The notes: generated by a model not told the origin, from the letters alone. A DNA stretch of 64,000 bases from Bacteroidales bacterium (GCA_017537965.1 JAFYJV010000016.1:57392-121391), one strand, 5' to 3'. Shown: positions 1 to 9,294, counted from the first letter of the stretch. Translations and numbers: made by a program.

Positions 1-254
1 TGGATAGCGTGGATGCTGTTCGTGATATGGGTCATGGCGTCCATCTGGTTCGCAAGGGTGTCTCGGGAAAGACGCAGAACCAACGCATGGAGTTCAATAT
101 GTCCATCAACAACCCGGCTTTGACGGGACAGGTGCTGGTGAACGTAGCTCGTGCTACGATGCGTTTGCAGCCCGGCTGTTACACCATGGTGGAGATCCCC
201 GTGATCGACATGCTGCCTGGCGAACGTGAGGATTTGATCGGACATTTGGTATGA
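1..254 (+). CDS. ddh: meso-diaminopimelate D-dehydrogenase, C-terminal part
   Basis: The frame is open at the left edge, so only the last 84 or so residues are present. They match the C-terminus of NADP-dependent meso-diaminopimelate dehydrogenase: GVSGKTQNQ, the block FNMSINNPALTGQVL and the ending GCYTMVEIPVIDMLPG are hallmarks of the family. The enzyme reductively aminates tetrahydrodipicolinate to meso-diaminopimelate in one step, giving a precursor for lysine and peptidoglycan in the cytoplasm. The stop codon overlaps the start of the following glycosidase gene by four bases (ATGA), so the two are probably translated in a coupled way although their functions look unrelated. The GTG at position 9 is internal and is not the true start. 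Confidence 0.9.
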   Translation, partial: DSVDAVRDMGHGVHLVRKGVSGKTQNQRMEFNMSINNPALTGQVLVNVARATMRLQPGCYTMVEIPVIDMLPGEREDLIGHLV

Positions 255-2515
255 TGCGACGGATTTGGTTGGTTGGCTTTGTCGCCGCGCTCCTCGCAAT
301 GGCACTTGCCTCTTGCTCTGAACATCTGGGTAAGGTCGATGCGTTGCTTGAGCAGATGACCCTTGAGGAGAAATGTGGGCAGCTGACCTGTCCCATCGGC
401 TTTGGCTTTTATGGAAAGGAGGGCGATTCGATATGGCTCTCTGAGTCGTTCACGGAGATGATGGACACATTGCCGTTGGGCTCCTGCTGGGCAGTGCTGC
501 GTGCCGACCCGTGGTCACAAAAGACTGTGGAGACTGGCTTGCATCCTCGCGAATCTGCGAGGCTACTCAACATGATGCAACACCACGCGGTAGAGAATAC
601 TCGCCTTGGCATCCCCTTGCTGTTTTGCGAGGAGACGCCCCACGGCCACATGGCCGTGGGGACGACAGTGTTCCCTACAGGCATAGGACAAGCATCTACC
701 TGGGATCCGGAGCTGTTGGAACAGATGGGCGAGGTGATGGGACGTGAGATCCGGCTGCAAGGTGGACATATCGGTTACGGGCCGGTGCTTGACATCGCTC
801 GTGACCCACGTTGGTCGAGGGTGGAAGAGACCATGGGGGAGGATCCCTATCTTTCTGGCGTCCTTGGCACTGCGGTTGTCAAAGGAATGCAACGGCATGT
901 AGTCGCCACCTTGAAACATCTGGCGGCATACGGCATCCCCGAAGGGGGACACAACGCCGCCACCGCTGATGTCGGTCCCAACCGCTTGATGAATGACTAT
1001 CTGCCTGCCTTCGAGAAGGCAGTGAGGGAAGGACAGGCCGGCTCGGTGATGACTTCGTACAACACCATCGACGGTGTGCCGTGCTCAGCCAACAGTTGGC
1101 TAATGGAAGAGCTGTTGCGTAAGGCATGGAAATTCAACGGGGTGGTCTTCGCCGACCTCAACGCGATCAACGCCTTGTATGCCACGCATCGTGTGGCTGC
1201 TGATCCCGCCGAAGCGGCAGCCATGGCGCTGAAGGCGGGAGTTGACATCGACTTGGGCGGCTACAACTATGGCGGCTTCCTCAAGGAGGCTTTGCAAAGA
1301 CGGCTGATCACAGAGTTGGATATCGACCGTGCAGTACGTCGTGTGCTGCAACTGAAACTCGACCTTGGCCTCTTTGAGAATCCATACGTGGACGAGACCT
1401 TGGCGGATACAGAAGTGGGCACGCCGGAAAATGCCCAGCTGGCCAAACAGGTGGCCTTGGAATCGGCGGTACTGTTGAAGAACGACGGCATCCTGCCTTT
1501 CGGCGACGCCATCAAAAAGGTGGCGGTCATCGGGCCGAACGCCGACAATATGTATAACCAGCTGGGCGACTATACCGCACCGCAAGACCCCGACCATGTC
1601 GTGACCATGCTCGAAGGCATCCGCGAAAAGGGTAGGGCGACGGTGCTCTATGCCAGAGGATGTGCCGTCCGTGACGAGGCGGCAGACTGGATCGAGGAGG
1701 CCGTGCGTGTGGCCAAGTCGGCAGATGCCGTGGTGCTGGTGATGGGCGGCTCTTCAGCCCGTGACTTCAAGACGAGTTACGAGGAGACGGGCGCTGCCAT
1801 CGTTGACAAAAGAATTTCCGACATGGACTGTGGCGAGGGCTATGACCGAGCCACATTGAAACTTCTTGGAAACCAAGAGACCTTGATGCAACGCATCTAT
1901 GCCCTTGGCAAGCCTGTCGTGACGGTCTATGTCCAAGGCCGACCTTTGGATATGAACCTCGCTGCTGAAAAAAGCAATGCGCTGCTGACGTTGTGGTATC
2001 CTGGCATGGAAGGCGGCTCGGCATTGGCTGACATCCTATGGGGCGATTACAACCCCGCAGGACGTTTGCCCATCTCGGTGCCGCGATCGGTGGGCCAGAT
2101 TCCTGTCTATTACTCGCAGCCTTCCACAGGTGATTATGTGGAGGAATCGGCCAAGCCTTTGTTTCCTTTCGGATATGGCTTGAGCTATAGCCAATTCGAG
2201 TATGGCGAGCCGCAGGTGGAACGTATCGACAGTGCCGACACCTTCTATAGGGTCGCCTGCGAGGTGAGTAACCTTGGTCCTTTCGATGGCGACGATGTAG
2301 TGCAACTCTATATCCGTGACGAGGTGGCGTCCATCGCTCCGGCCTCAAAGTTGCTGAAAGGATTCCAGAGGATTCATCTCAAAAGTGGAGAATCCAAACA
2401 GGTTGTTTTCTGTCTTACAAAAAGGGATTTGTCAGTGTATAACAGCCAACAAGGGTGGAGTCTTGAACCCGGCTACATTACTGTCAAGGTGGGAGGGAGC
2501 TCGGATGTGCTCTGA
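251..2515 (+). CDS. glycoside hydrolase family 3 beta-glycosidase, lipoprotein
   Basis: 754 residues. The N-terminus has a signal peptide with a lipobox (LASC, Cys about residue 22), so the protein is expected to be lipid-anchored. The GH3 N-terminal barrel follows, with KHLAAYG in the substrate-binding region and a nucleophile motif VVFAD whose Asp is residue 302. Then come the GH3 C-terminal domain (LLKNDGILPF, about residue 410 onward) and a fibronectin III-like tail (FPFGYGLSYS onward). This three-domain layout is typical of BglX-type beta-glucosidases and beta-xylosidases that trim oligosaccharides in the periplasm or at the surface; the exact sugar cannot be read from sequence. The start overlaps the ddh stop by four bases. 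The stop abuts the convergent acyltransferase stop with no spacer. No SusC/SusD pair is next to it. Confidence 0.9.
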   Translation: MMRRIWLVGFVAALLAMALASCSEHLGKVDALLEQMTLEEKCGQLTCPIGFGFYGKEGDSIWLSESFTEMMDTLPLGSCWAVLRADPWSQKTVETGLHPRESARLLNMMQHHAVENTRLGIPLLFCEETPHGHMAVGTTVFPTGIGQASTWDPELLEQMGEVMGREIRLQGGHIGYGPVLDIARDPRWSRVEETMGEDPYLSGVLGTAVVKGMQRHVVATLKHLAAYGIPEGGHNAATADVGPNRLMNDYLPAFEKAVREGQAGSVMTSYNTIDGVPCSANSWLMEELLRKAWKFNGVVFADLNAINALYATHRVAADPAEAAAMALKAGVDIDLGGYNYGGFLKEALQRRLITELDIDRAVRRVLQLKLDLGLFENPYVDETLADTEVGTPENAQLAKQVALESAVLLKNDGILPFGDAIKKVAVIGPNADNMYNQLGDYTAPQDPDHVVTMLEGIREKGRATVLYARGCAVRDEAADWIEEAVRVAKSADAVVLVMGGSSARDFKTSYEETGAAIVDKRISDMDCGEGYDRATLKLLGNQETLMQRIYALGKPVVTVYVQGRPLDMNLAAEKSNALLTLWYPGMEGGSALADILWGDYNPAGRLPISVPRSVGQIPVYYSQPSTGDYVEESAKPLFPFGYGLSYSQFEYGEPQVERIDSADTFYRVACEVSNLGPFDGDDVVQLYIRDEVASIAPASKLLKGFQRIHLKSGESKQVVFCLTKRDLSVYNSQQGWSLEPGYITVKVGGSSDVL

Positions 2516-3088
2516 TCATCCCTGACGGTATTGCTCATCTAGGTTGAAGCCTTCGGGATGCTTTGCCTTTACATCTTTGTAATAATCCCAAATCTCAGCC
2601 AGGTCTTTCTCGTAGTCGCCAGTAGGATAGTAGATCCGCTCTATGCCGCAATACTTCTTCTTGTAGTCGATGAAGCCAAGCAGAATGGGTAAGTTGGCTC
2701 CTTCGGCGATGACATAGAAGCCTTTTTTCCAGTGGTTCACTTTCTTTCGGGTACCTTCGGGACAGATGATGAGATGGGTGTCTTTGTTTTTTCTGAACAT
2801 TTCAATCATCTGATCTACAAGATGGTTCTGATGGCCGCGGTTGACTGGGATGCCTCCCATCTTTTTTAGGATCCATCCTACCACGGGCTTGAAGAACTCT
2901 TTCTTCATCATCACCTTGAACTTGTAGCCGTATTTCCAATAAAATCCCATGCCGACGAAAAAGTCGGCGATGGCGGTGTGAGGCGCCATGATGCAAACGG
3001 CATTGCCAAGATCGGCGGGGACTTCATTGACAGTCCGCCACCCGCCGATCTTGAGGCCTAGTCTTCCTATGGCTTTTTTGAGCCCCAT
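2516..3088 (-). CDS. 1-acyl-sn-glycerol-3-phosphate acyltransferase (PlsC) family protein
   Basis: 190 residues. The catalytic HX4D motif appears as H37-TAIA-D42, followed by the second conserved block with CPEGTR near residue 110, the glycerophosphate-binding motif of PlsC-like acyltransferases. No clear membrane-spanning segment is visible, so it is probably a peripheral membrane enzyme. Members acylate lysophosphatidate or other lysolipids, and short Bacteroidota members like this one may act on other acceptors such as aminolipids. It follows the M13 peptidase on the same strand with a one-base overlap (TAATG), which implies translational coupling. The stop is directly adjacent to the convergent GH3 gene. 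Confidence 0.85.
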   Translation of the reverse strand: MGLKKAIGRLGLKIGGWRTVNEVPADLGNAVCIMAPHTAIADFFVGMGFYWKYGYKFKVMMKKEFFKPVVGWILKKMGGIPVNRGHQNHLVDQMIEMFRKNKDTHLIICPEGTRKKVNHWKKGFYVIAEGANLPILLGFIDYKKKYCGIERIYYPTGDYEKDLAEIWDYYKDVKAKHPEGFNLDEQYRQG

Positions 3089-5145
3089 TACCAGATTGCA
3101 GCACGCTCTTCGGGAGCGATATACATCTTGCTTCCTTCCGGGATGTTGAAAGCTTCATAGAAATGCGGCATGGAGCCGAGGGTGCGATTCACGCGGGCTT
3201 CCGCCGGCGAGTGCACGTCTTCCTTGATGCGGCGTTCAAGGGCCTTGTCACGGATGTTGTTGCGCCAGATGGTGCCATAGCTGATGAAGAAACGCTGGGC
3301 GGGGGTGAATCCGTCGATGTTTTGGTTGGCCTTGGCTTCATCGGTCATCTGATAGGCATCCCAAGCGATGTTGAGGCCGCCGAGGTCGGCGATGTTTTCG
3401 CCTAGTGTGAGCTCGCCATTGATATGGTTTCCACGAAGTTCAAACTCGTTGAACAGCTTGACCAGCTTTTGGGTGCGTTCCTTGAACTTGATGGTGTCTT
3501 CTGCACACCACCAGTCGTTGAGGTTGCCTTTTTCGTCATACTTGCGGCCTTGGTCGTCGAAGCCGTGGGTCATTTCATGGCCGATCACCACACCGATGCC
3601 GCCGTAGTTGACAGCGTCGTCGGCATTTTGATTGAAGAACGGAGGTTGCAGGATGCCCGCTGGGAAGACGATCTCGTTCATGTCGGGGCTGTAGTAGGCG
3701 TTGACGGTCTGGGGCGTCATGAACCACTCCTCCTTGTCAACGGGTTTGCCGATCTTGGCCATGTCAAGTTCGTTTTCGAAACTGATGAAGTTATGGAAGT
3801 TTTTGAAATAGGAATCGGGTGTGATCTCCAACTTGCTGTAGTCCTTCCATTTGTTGGGATAGCCCACCTTCACGTTGATGCATTCGAGTTTATGCAAAGC
3901 CTTGTCCTTGGTTTCCTCGCTCATCCAATCCAGTTGTTTGATGCGTTCTCCCAAGGCAATCTTCAAGTTGCCTACCAGATGTTCCATCCGCTCCTTGGCT
4001 TCGGCGGGGAAGAATTTCTCCACATAGAGTTGTCCAATGGCTTCGCCGAGGCAGTCGGAAGTCGCATTGAGCACGCGGCGCCAGCGAGGCTGCTGCACTT
4101 CCTGTCCGTAAAGATACTTGTTGTAGAAGTTGAAGTTTTCCGTGTCGAAGTCACTGCTTAGCATGGAGGCGCTTCCATGGATGATCTTCCACTTCAGGTA
4201 ATCCTTGATGATTTGGAGGTCGGCATTGAAAATGATGCCGTCCATGGCGGCGATAAAGTCTGGCATCCCTACGTTAAGACTGCTGAACTCGAATGCGGGA
4301 GCGCCTGAATGGATGAAGTAGTCTCTCCATTTGAAGTTCGGTGTGGACTTTTGGAGTTCGACAACGCTGCGCATGTTGTAAATGCGGTCGGGGTCACGGC
4401 GCTCCACACGGCTCAGTGAGTTCTTGGCGAGTTGGGTCTCGAAGTCGAGGATGGCTTTGGCCTTTTCAGTGGCGGCCTCAGGTTCGACCCCAACGAGCTG
4501 GAACATGTTCGACACATGCTCAACATATTTGTCGCGCATCTCCTGGGAGGATTCCTCAAGGTAGTCGTCGCGGTCGGGGAGACTCAGCCCACCTTGGTAA
4601 AGATGCATGATCACCATCTCGGCGTTTTTCGGATCGGGGCTGCCTCCTGCATGGAAGAAGCCGCCAAATCCATTGCTGTGAAGGTCGCCCAACAGCGCGC
4701 CAAGGTCGGCTTTGTTATTGAGTGCATCCACTTGTTCGAAATAGGGCAGTAGCTCGATGTAGCCACGCTCATTGATGGCAACAGTGTCCATGCCTGTGTT
4801 GTAGAAATCGCGGATTTTCTGCGACATGCTGCCTTGGATGGCATTGGTGTCGTTCGATACTTCGTCGATGATGCCTTGAAGCAGTTTCTCGTTGCGCTGG
4901 TCAATCTCAGTGAAGGCGCCAAATGTGGTGTACTCCTCCGGGATGGGATTGTTCTTCAGCCAGTTGTTGTTGCAATAGCGGAAAAAGTCATCTGCTGGAT
5001 TGATGTTTCGGTCCATGTTGCCCAGTTCGATGGCTGGATAGACTCCGTTGATTGGTTCGTCAGGTGTGTTTTTTGGTGCCTTTTCAGTGCAACCAGTAGC
5101 CATTGTGCAAATAATCGTCATGGCGATCATAATTTGTCTTCTCAT
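3088..5145 (-). CDS. M13 family zinc metallopeptidase, lipoprotein (PepO/neprilysin-like)
   Basis: 685 residues, the usual size of the family. The signal peptide ends in a lipobox-like TGC (Cys about residue 19), so a lipoprotein is likely. The zinc site is H523-EMTH (HEXXH); the third ligand is Glu583 in GENIAD, with the supporting Asp587. The upstream NAYYSP block is the substrate-binding NAY/FY element of M13. These endopeptidases cut small peptides in the periplasm or at the surface; in Porphyromonas PepO is linked to host interaction (family knowledge, not shown here). It lies between dnaX and the PlsC-like gene on the same strand. The dnaX-side gap is filled by a heptameric repeat tract. 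Confidence 0.92.
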   Translation of the reverse strand: MRRQIMIAMTIICTMATGCTEKAPKNTPDEPINGVYPAIELGNMDRNINPADDFFRYCNNNWLKNNPIPEEYTTFGAFTEIDQRNEKLLQGIIDEVSNDTNAIQGSMSQKIRDFYNTGMDTVAINERGYIELLPYFEQVDALNNKADLGALLGDLHSNGFGGFFHAGGSPDPKNAEMVIMHLYQGGLSLPDRDDYLEESSQEMRDKYVEHVSNMFQLVGVEPEAATEKAKAILDFETQLAKNSLSRVERRDPDRIYNMRSVVELQKSTPNFKWRDYFIHSGAPAFEFSSLNVGMPDFIAAMDGIIFNADLQIIKDYLKWKIIHGSASMLSSDFDTENFNFYNKYLYGQEVQQPRWRRVLNATSDCLGEAIGQLYVEKFFPAEAKERMEHLVGNLKIALGERIKQLDWMSEETKDKALHKLECINVKVGYPNKWKDYSKLEITPDSYFKNFHNFISFENELDMAKIGKPVDKEEWFMTPQTVNAYYSPDMNEIVFPAGILQPPFFNQNADDAVNYGGIGVVIGHEMTHGFDDQGRKYDEKGNLNDWWCAEDTIKFKERTQKLVKLFNEFELRGNHINGELTLGENIADLGGLNIAWDAYQMTDEAKANQNIDGFTPAQRFFISYGTIWRNNIRDKALERRIKEDVHSPAEARVNRTLGSMPHFYEAFNIPEGSKMYIAPEERAAIW

Positions 5146-5155
5146 TTTTTATCTG

Positions 5156-5198
5156 TTCTAAACTTCTTACTTCTAACTTCTGTCTTCTGTCTTCTATC
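5156..5198. repeat. heptameric tandem repeat tract (TTCTnnC units)
   Basis: Five consecutive 7-base units can be read: TTCTTAC, TTCTAAC, TTCTGTC, TTCTGTC, TTCTATC, preceded by a partial unit. On the coding strand of the flanking minus-strand genes these are AGAAGTC-like. The tract fills most of the 57-base gap between the dnaX stop and the M13 peptidase start. It belongs to the dispersed repeat family described in the findings. Confidence 0.85.
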
Positions 5199-5202
5199 AT
5201 TC

Positions 5203-6951
5203 TCACAAATCCCCCTCTAGTTTCAACTCATTCTGAAGCTTCCTGAGCTCTGGATGGGCTTGGGCAAGCTTCTCGAATTTCTCTTTATCGGTATAGGCTT
5301 CGATCTCCGCTGGTTTCTCCATGACCTCGGGAATCAGATCATATTGGTTGTTATGGAGCGTGTTTTTAAGGTGGCTTCTCAAGGCGGTCATGCCATCGGT
5401 GTCGTTTTCGAACAGCTTGTTATCGACATGGAAGTGGATTTCCTTTTCTCCTTTCAGCTCGGGTTTGTATTTGCCCAGTCCCGCAGCAAAATTGGGGGAT
5501 ATTTTCTTGTATTTGTTTACGAATTCGTTCCATGAAGCCTCCAGCTGCTCTTGCGTAAAGGAAGAGTCCCATTTTGGTTCCTCTTCTTCATCCTTCTTGC
5601 TGGCTTGTTCCATGCTGTTGGTGATGGAGATGGTGCTGGTGCTGTTTCGCTGACGGGGACGGGTTTGAATTGGCTCGGTTGGTGTTTTTCCTTTGTCTGA
5701 TTTGACTTCTTGGAGCGCTTCTCCGTTCTGTTTCCTGTCTTCCGTTTTGGCAAGAGTCTCCTTCGAAACTAGGTTTGTTTGGGGTTGTGGCGGATTAACT
5801 CCGCCTGACGTAGGGTTTGCCGTAGGTGTATTTGGCATTACTACTGTCTTCTGGCTTCTGTCTTCTGGATTCGTCATCTTCAATAGGCTCACCTCCAGGT
5901 GCAGACGCTTGTTGCTGGCGCTGCGGTAGTCGATGTCGCATTGGTCGTTGAGGTCCAATGCCCGTACCAGGAAGGGGAGGGAACAACGTTGCGACTGGGC
6001 GATGTAACGCTGGCGGAGCTGCTCGCTAACCTCCAGGAGTTGCGTTGTGGCGGGATCTTTGCTGACGAGCAGGCTCCTCAAGTGGTTGCCCATTCCAGTG
6101 ATAAAATGCTGAGGTTCAAATCCTTTCCCTATGATGTCGTTGAGTATCAAAAGGATGTCGCTGGTGTTGCTTTGCAACAGGTCGTCAACAATCCTGAAAT
6201 AGTAGTCGTAGTCGAGCACATTCAAGTTCTCGATCACCGAGGCATAGGTGATGGTTTTTCCTGAGAAGCTAACCATCTGGTCAAAAATGGAGAGGGCGTC
6301 GCGTAAGGCACCGTCGGCTTTTTGGGCGATGATATTCAACGCCTCCGGCTCGGCCTGGATGCCTTCCATGGCGGCGACATGAGCCAAGTGTTTCTCAATG
6401 TCTTCAATGGTAATGCGTTTAAAATCAAATATCTGGCATCTCGAAAGGATGGTCGGGATGATCTTATGCTTCTCAGTGGTGGCCAGGATGAACTTGGCAT
6501 ACGCTGGCGGTTCCTCCAAGGTCTTGAGGAAGGCGTTGAAGGCGGCGGCGCTAAGCATGTGTACCTCATCGATGATATAGACCTTGTATTGGCCTATCTG
6601 CGGAGGGATCCTGACTTGTTCCACCAAGTTGCGGATGTCTTCCACTGAGTTGTTGGAGGCGGCATCCAGCTCATAGATGTTGAACGAGGCATTGTTGTTG
6701 AAGGCACGGCACGACTCGCATTCGTTGCAGGCTTCCATGTTCTCGGTGGGATGGAGGCAGTTGATGGTCTTGGCCATGATACGGGCACAGGTCGTCTTGC
6801 CTACGCCTCGGGGACCGCAGAACAAAAACGCCTGGGCCAGGGTGTTGTTCTTGATGGCGTTCTTTAACGTGGTTGTGATGGATTGCTGGCCAACCACCGT
6901 GTCAAAGGTCGCCGGTCTGTATTTTCTCGCTGATACAATGAAGTTCTCCAT
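5203..6951 (-). CDS. dnaX: DNA polymerase III subunit gamma/tau
   Basis: 582 residues. Clamp-loader AAA+ domain with Walker A GPRGVGKT (46-53), a four-cysteine zinc module (C65, C75, C78, C81), Walker B DEVH (128-131) and the SRC sensor segment (about 168). A low-complexity linker (about 360-450) and a tau-like C-terminal domain follow. It builds the clamp loader that places the beta sliding clamp on DNA. I see no A/G-rich slippery heptamer of the E. coli type, so a frameshifted gamma form is not supported. The linker contains in-frame AGAAGNC-like heptamers at 5843-5868 (peptide EDRSQK) and a weaker set near 5725-5755. A minus-strand promoter -7 element lies just upstream. Confidence 0.97.
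   Translation of the reverse strand: MENFIVSARKYRPATFDTVVGQQSITTTLKNAIKNNTLAQAFLFCGPRGVGKTTCARIMAKTINCLHPTENMEACNECESCRAFNNNASFNIYELDAASNNSVEDIRNLVEQVRIPPQIGQYKVYIIDEVHMLSAAAFNAFLKTLEEPPAYAKFILATTEKHKIIPTILSRCQIFDFKRITIEDIEKHLAHVAAMEGIQAEPEALNIIAQKADGALRDALSIFDQMVSFSGKTITYASVIENLNVLDYDYYFRIVDDLLQSNTSDILLILNDIIGKGFEPQHFITGMGNHLRSLLVSKDPATTQLLEVSEQLRQRYIAQSQRCSLPFLVRALDLNDQCDIDYRSASNKRLHLEVSLLKMTNPEDRSQKTVVMPNTPTANPTSGGVNPPQPQTNLVSKETLAKTEDRKQNGEALQEVKSDKGKTPTEPIQTRPRQRNSTSTISITNSMEQASKKDEEEEPKWDSSFTQEQLEASWNEFVNKYKKISPNFAAGLGKYKPELKGEKEIHFHVDNKLFENDTDGMTALRSHLKNTLHNNQYDLIPEVMEKPAEIEAYTDKEKFEKLAQAHPELRKLQNELKLEGDL
5843..5868. repeat. heptameric repeat tract inside dnaX
   Basis: Units TTCTGGC, TTCTGTC and partial TTCTGG lie in the part of dnaX that encodes the flexible linker. 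Read on the coding strand they give EDRSQK. The same kind of sequence occurs in intergenic gaps elsewhere in the window, so this looks like a repeat that entered or arose in a tolerant part of the gene. Confidence 0.7.
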
Positions 6952-6976
6952 GAGCGCTGCTTAGTGATTGAACCAA

Positions 6977-6984
6977 CAAAGATA
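6977..6984 (-). promoter_or_regulatory. -7 promoter element of dnaX
   Basis: The plus strand reads CAAAGATA, which is TATCTTTG on the coding strand, an exact TAnnTTTG Bacteroidota -7 element. It lies about 25 bases before the dnaX start. No clear TTG -33 element is seen at the usual spacing. Confidence 0.6.
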
Positions 6985-7054
6985 GACTTTTTTTTGCTGC
7001 GATTTGGGTTTTGTCCGCTTTTTTTCCTTACGTTTGCTCCATAATTGCCAAATT

Positions 7055-8347
7055 ATGCTGATTCTTGTCTCAAGGATAACCAACAGGCTCCATTACACCT
7101 TCGACTTTGTCTTCCGCGACATGATGGGGGTGGAGATAGAGCTTACGACCGACAAGGCCTCCTTTAGGGATTTTGAAGGCCCGAAAATGAGCTATGGGGA
7201 GAATCCTCTTTGGGACGAGCCTTTCCAGAAAGCAGCCAAGTTGTTGTTTGAACGCGATATCTGCGAGCAGGATCTGAAACCAATTGATTTTCTGGATATC
7301 AAAGGCATTTTCCCGGTATATGGACAACGTTCCCTCATGCCTTTCGACGTGTTTGCGGCCACCTTCTATCTTGTTTCCCGCTATGAGGAATACCTTCCCC
7401 AGGTTCGCGATTGTTATGGAAGGTTCCAGCCCTCATCGTCTTGTCTTTACCAATTGGGCGTCTTGGCCAAGCCTGTGGTTGACATCTGGGTTTTGGAATT
7501 GGCAAAACGCTTGAACCTGGAAGTGTCTCCCCGGACAAGAAAGTATAGTTTTCAGGCCACATACGACATCGATGCCGCTTGGGCTTACCTCCATAAAGGC
7601 TTCTTTAGGACAACGGGCAGCTATCTGAAAGATCTGATGGCTGGCAATTTCAACGAGATCAAGCATCGAAATAGAGTGCTTTTCAAGCATGAAAAGGATC
7701 CTTTCGACAGTTTCGACCTGCAGTTTCAACTTCAAGAAGAGTTCCATCTGAAACCGATCTATTTTATTCATTGTGGCGACTATGACACCAACGACAAAAG
7801 CATCTCCATCAGAAAGGACGCTTTCAAGATGTTGATCAAACGCATTGGCGACCATGCCGATGTAGGAATCCATCCTTCGTTTTCGTCCTATTTGGATCCG
7901 GTGCGGCTTCATGAAGAGGTGGAGCGGCTTTCCCATGTGTTGAATCGCGAAGTCACTAAGAGCAGACAGCATTTTTTGAGGATGACATTGCCACGTAGTT
8001 ATCAACGTCTTATTGAGCTTGACATAAAGGATGACTTTACCATGGGTTATGCTTCCCAGGTGGGCTTCCGGGCAGGTGTTGCAACCCCCTTCAAGTTTTA
8101 CGATCTTGAAAACGACCTCTCCACTTCGCTGACCATCCATCCATTTGCAGTGATGGACGGCACACTTAAAGACTACTTAAATTATGGAATAAGTGATTCT
8201 TATAATGCGATAACTAAAGTGATAGATGAAGTAAGGAAAATAAACGGAACTTTCATCTTCTTGACCCATAATGAAACTCTTGGAGGCCAAAAACGCTGGC
8301 AGGGATGGCCTGAATTATATCGTAAAATACTGGAATACGGCGTATGA
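7055..8347 (+). CDS. polysaccharide deacetylase family protein
   Basis: About 430 residues from the ATG at 7055. An in-frame upstream ATG at 7004 exists but would add a basic stretch without homology. After an N-terminal domain of the kind that precedes NodB-like domains in Bacteroidota, the segment ATYDIDAAW supplies the metal-binding Asp pair, GIHPSFSSY resembles the metal-binding His motif, and FLTHNETLGG resembles the final catalytic block. Such enzymes remove N- or O-acetyl groups from cell-wall or capsular glycans. No signal peptide is visible, so a cytoplasmic role on precursors is possible. The stop overlaps the next gene by four bases (ATGA), so the pair probably acts together on surface polysaccharide. 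Confidence 0.78.
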   Translation: MLILVSRITNRLHYTFDFVFRDMMGVEIELTTDKASFRDFEGPKMSYGENPLWDEPFQKAAKLLFERDICEQDLKPIDFLDIKGIFPVYGQRSLMPFDVFAATFYLVSRYEEYLPQVRDCYGRFQPSSSCLYQLGVLAKPVVDIWVLELAKRLNLEVSPRTRKYSFQATYDIDAAWAYLHKGFFRTTGSYLKDLMAGNFNEIKHRNRVLFKHEKDPFDSFDLQFQLQEEFHLKPIYFIHCGDYDTNDKSISIRKDAFKMLIKRIGDHADVGIHPSFSSYLDPVRLHEEVERLSHVLNREVTKSRQHFLRMTLPRSYQRLIELDIKDDFTMGYASQVGFRAGVATPFKFYDLENDLSTSLTIHPFAVMDGTLKDYLNYGISDSYNAITKVIDEVRKINGTFIFLTHNETLGGQKRWQGWPELYRKILEYGV

Positions 8348-9243
8348 TCTCCTATTTGACACACGATCGGATTGATAAGTCACGTTGGGACCGTTGTATC
8401 GCTCAAGCCTGCAATGGCAATGTCTATGCCTGGTCATGGTATCTCGATCAAGTTCATCTTGGATGGGAAGCATTGGTTGAAATGGATGGTGACAATTATT
8501 TGTCAGTCATGCCACTTACGTGCAAGAGGAAGTATTTGATCCGCTATCTGTGCCAACCCTTTTTTGTCCAACAATTGGGGGTTTTTTCACTTTATCCGGT
8601 TACTGTGGAAACCACACGTTCCTTTTTGGCTGCCATTCCAAAAAAGTTCAAGCTGGTGGAGATCCGTCTCAACGAACAGAACCCTGTTCCCGAGGATTTG
8701 AATGGAGTAGAGTTCCATCGGAATTATTTGCTGGATTTGAATCAAAATTATGGCACATTATCATCTAATTATCATGATAATACAAAACGTAATCTAAAGA
8801 AATCATTAAACTATGGTCTTAGGGTGGTGAAGGACGTTGATGTGAATTCGGTTGTAGCACTTTTTCGAGCAAACAAAGGTGCTTCAGTCTCGCATTGGAG
8901 TGACCTCGAATATGCTCGTCTTGAATCGCTGACAACAACTGCCATTTCTTCAAGTAATGCTTTCGTTTACGGTATACAAACTGCTATTGATAAGGAGATT
9001 ATATGTGGAGCATTATTTATGATAAGCCACCAAAGAATCACTTTTTTGTTTTCTGGGAATAGTGAACAAGGGAAAGCTGCTGGTGCGATGACATTTTTAA
9101 TAGATCAAGTTATCCATGAATATGCCGGAAAACCGATGGTTTTTGATTTCGAGGGCTCCGATGATGATAATCTTGCGCGTTTTTATAGCGGATTTGGAGC
9201 CCAAGCAGTAACCTATCCGGGATATTCTTATCGTCGCTTTTGA
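8344..9243 (+). CDS. GNAT / FemAB-like acyltransferase family protein
   Basis: 299 residues. The protein resembles the tandem-GNAT proteins that sit in polysaccharide loci: an N-terminal half with YAWSWYLDQV, a central SSNYHDNTKRNLKKS that looks like the nucleotide-binding part of FemAB/GNAT folds, and the C-terminal FDFEGSDDDNLARFYSGFGA, which is characteristic of this group. These proteins acylate sugars or add amino acids to cell-wall precursors, but the acceptor here cannot be deduced. It is translationally coupled to the deacetylase gene, which suggests a shared glycan substrate. Codon use toward the 3' end looks AT-richer than in the neighbours. Confidence 0.7.
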   Translation: MISYLTHDRIDKSRWDRCIAQACNGNVYAWSWYLDQVHLGWEALVEMDGDNYLSVMPLTCKRKYLIRYLCQPFFVQQLGVFSLYPVTVETTRSFLAAIPKKFKLVEIRLNEQNPVPEDLNGVEFHRNYLLDLNQNYGTLSSNYHDNTKRNLKKSLNYGLRVVKDVDVNSVVALFRANKGASVSHWSDLEYARLESLTTTAISSSNAFVYGIQTAIDKEIICGALFMISHQRITFLFSGNSEQGKAAGAMTFLIDQVIHEYAGKPMVFDFEGSDDDNLARFYSGFGAQAVTYPGYSYRRF

Positions 9244-9294
9244 TATCTTTTGAAAAAAAAGTTCTTTTTTCTTTTTTTCAACCGCTATTTGTTG

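Noticed and set aside
3163-4161. Long plus-strand open frames opposite the M13 peptidase gene
   Set aside because: They are shadows of a gene with clear catalytic motifs; their translations match nothing known.
7004-7054. Upstream extension of the deacetylase gene
   Set aside because: The added residues are basic and lack homology; the ATG at 7055 gives a normal N-terminus. I cannot fully exclude it.
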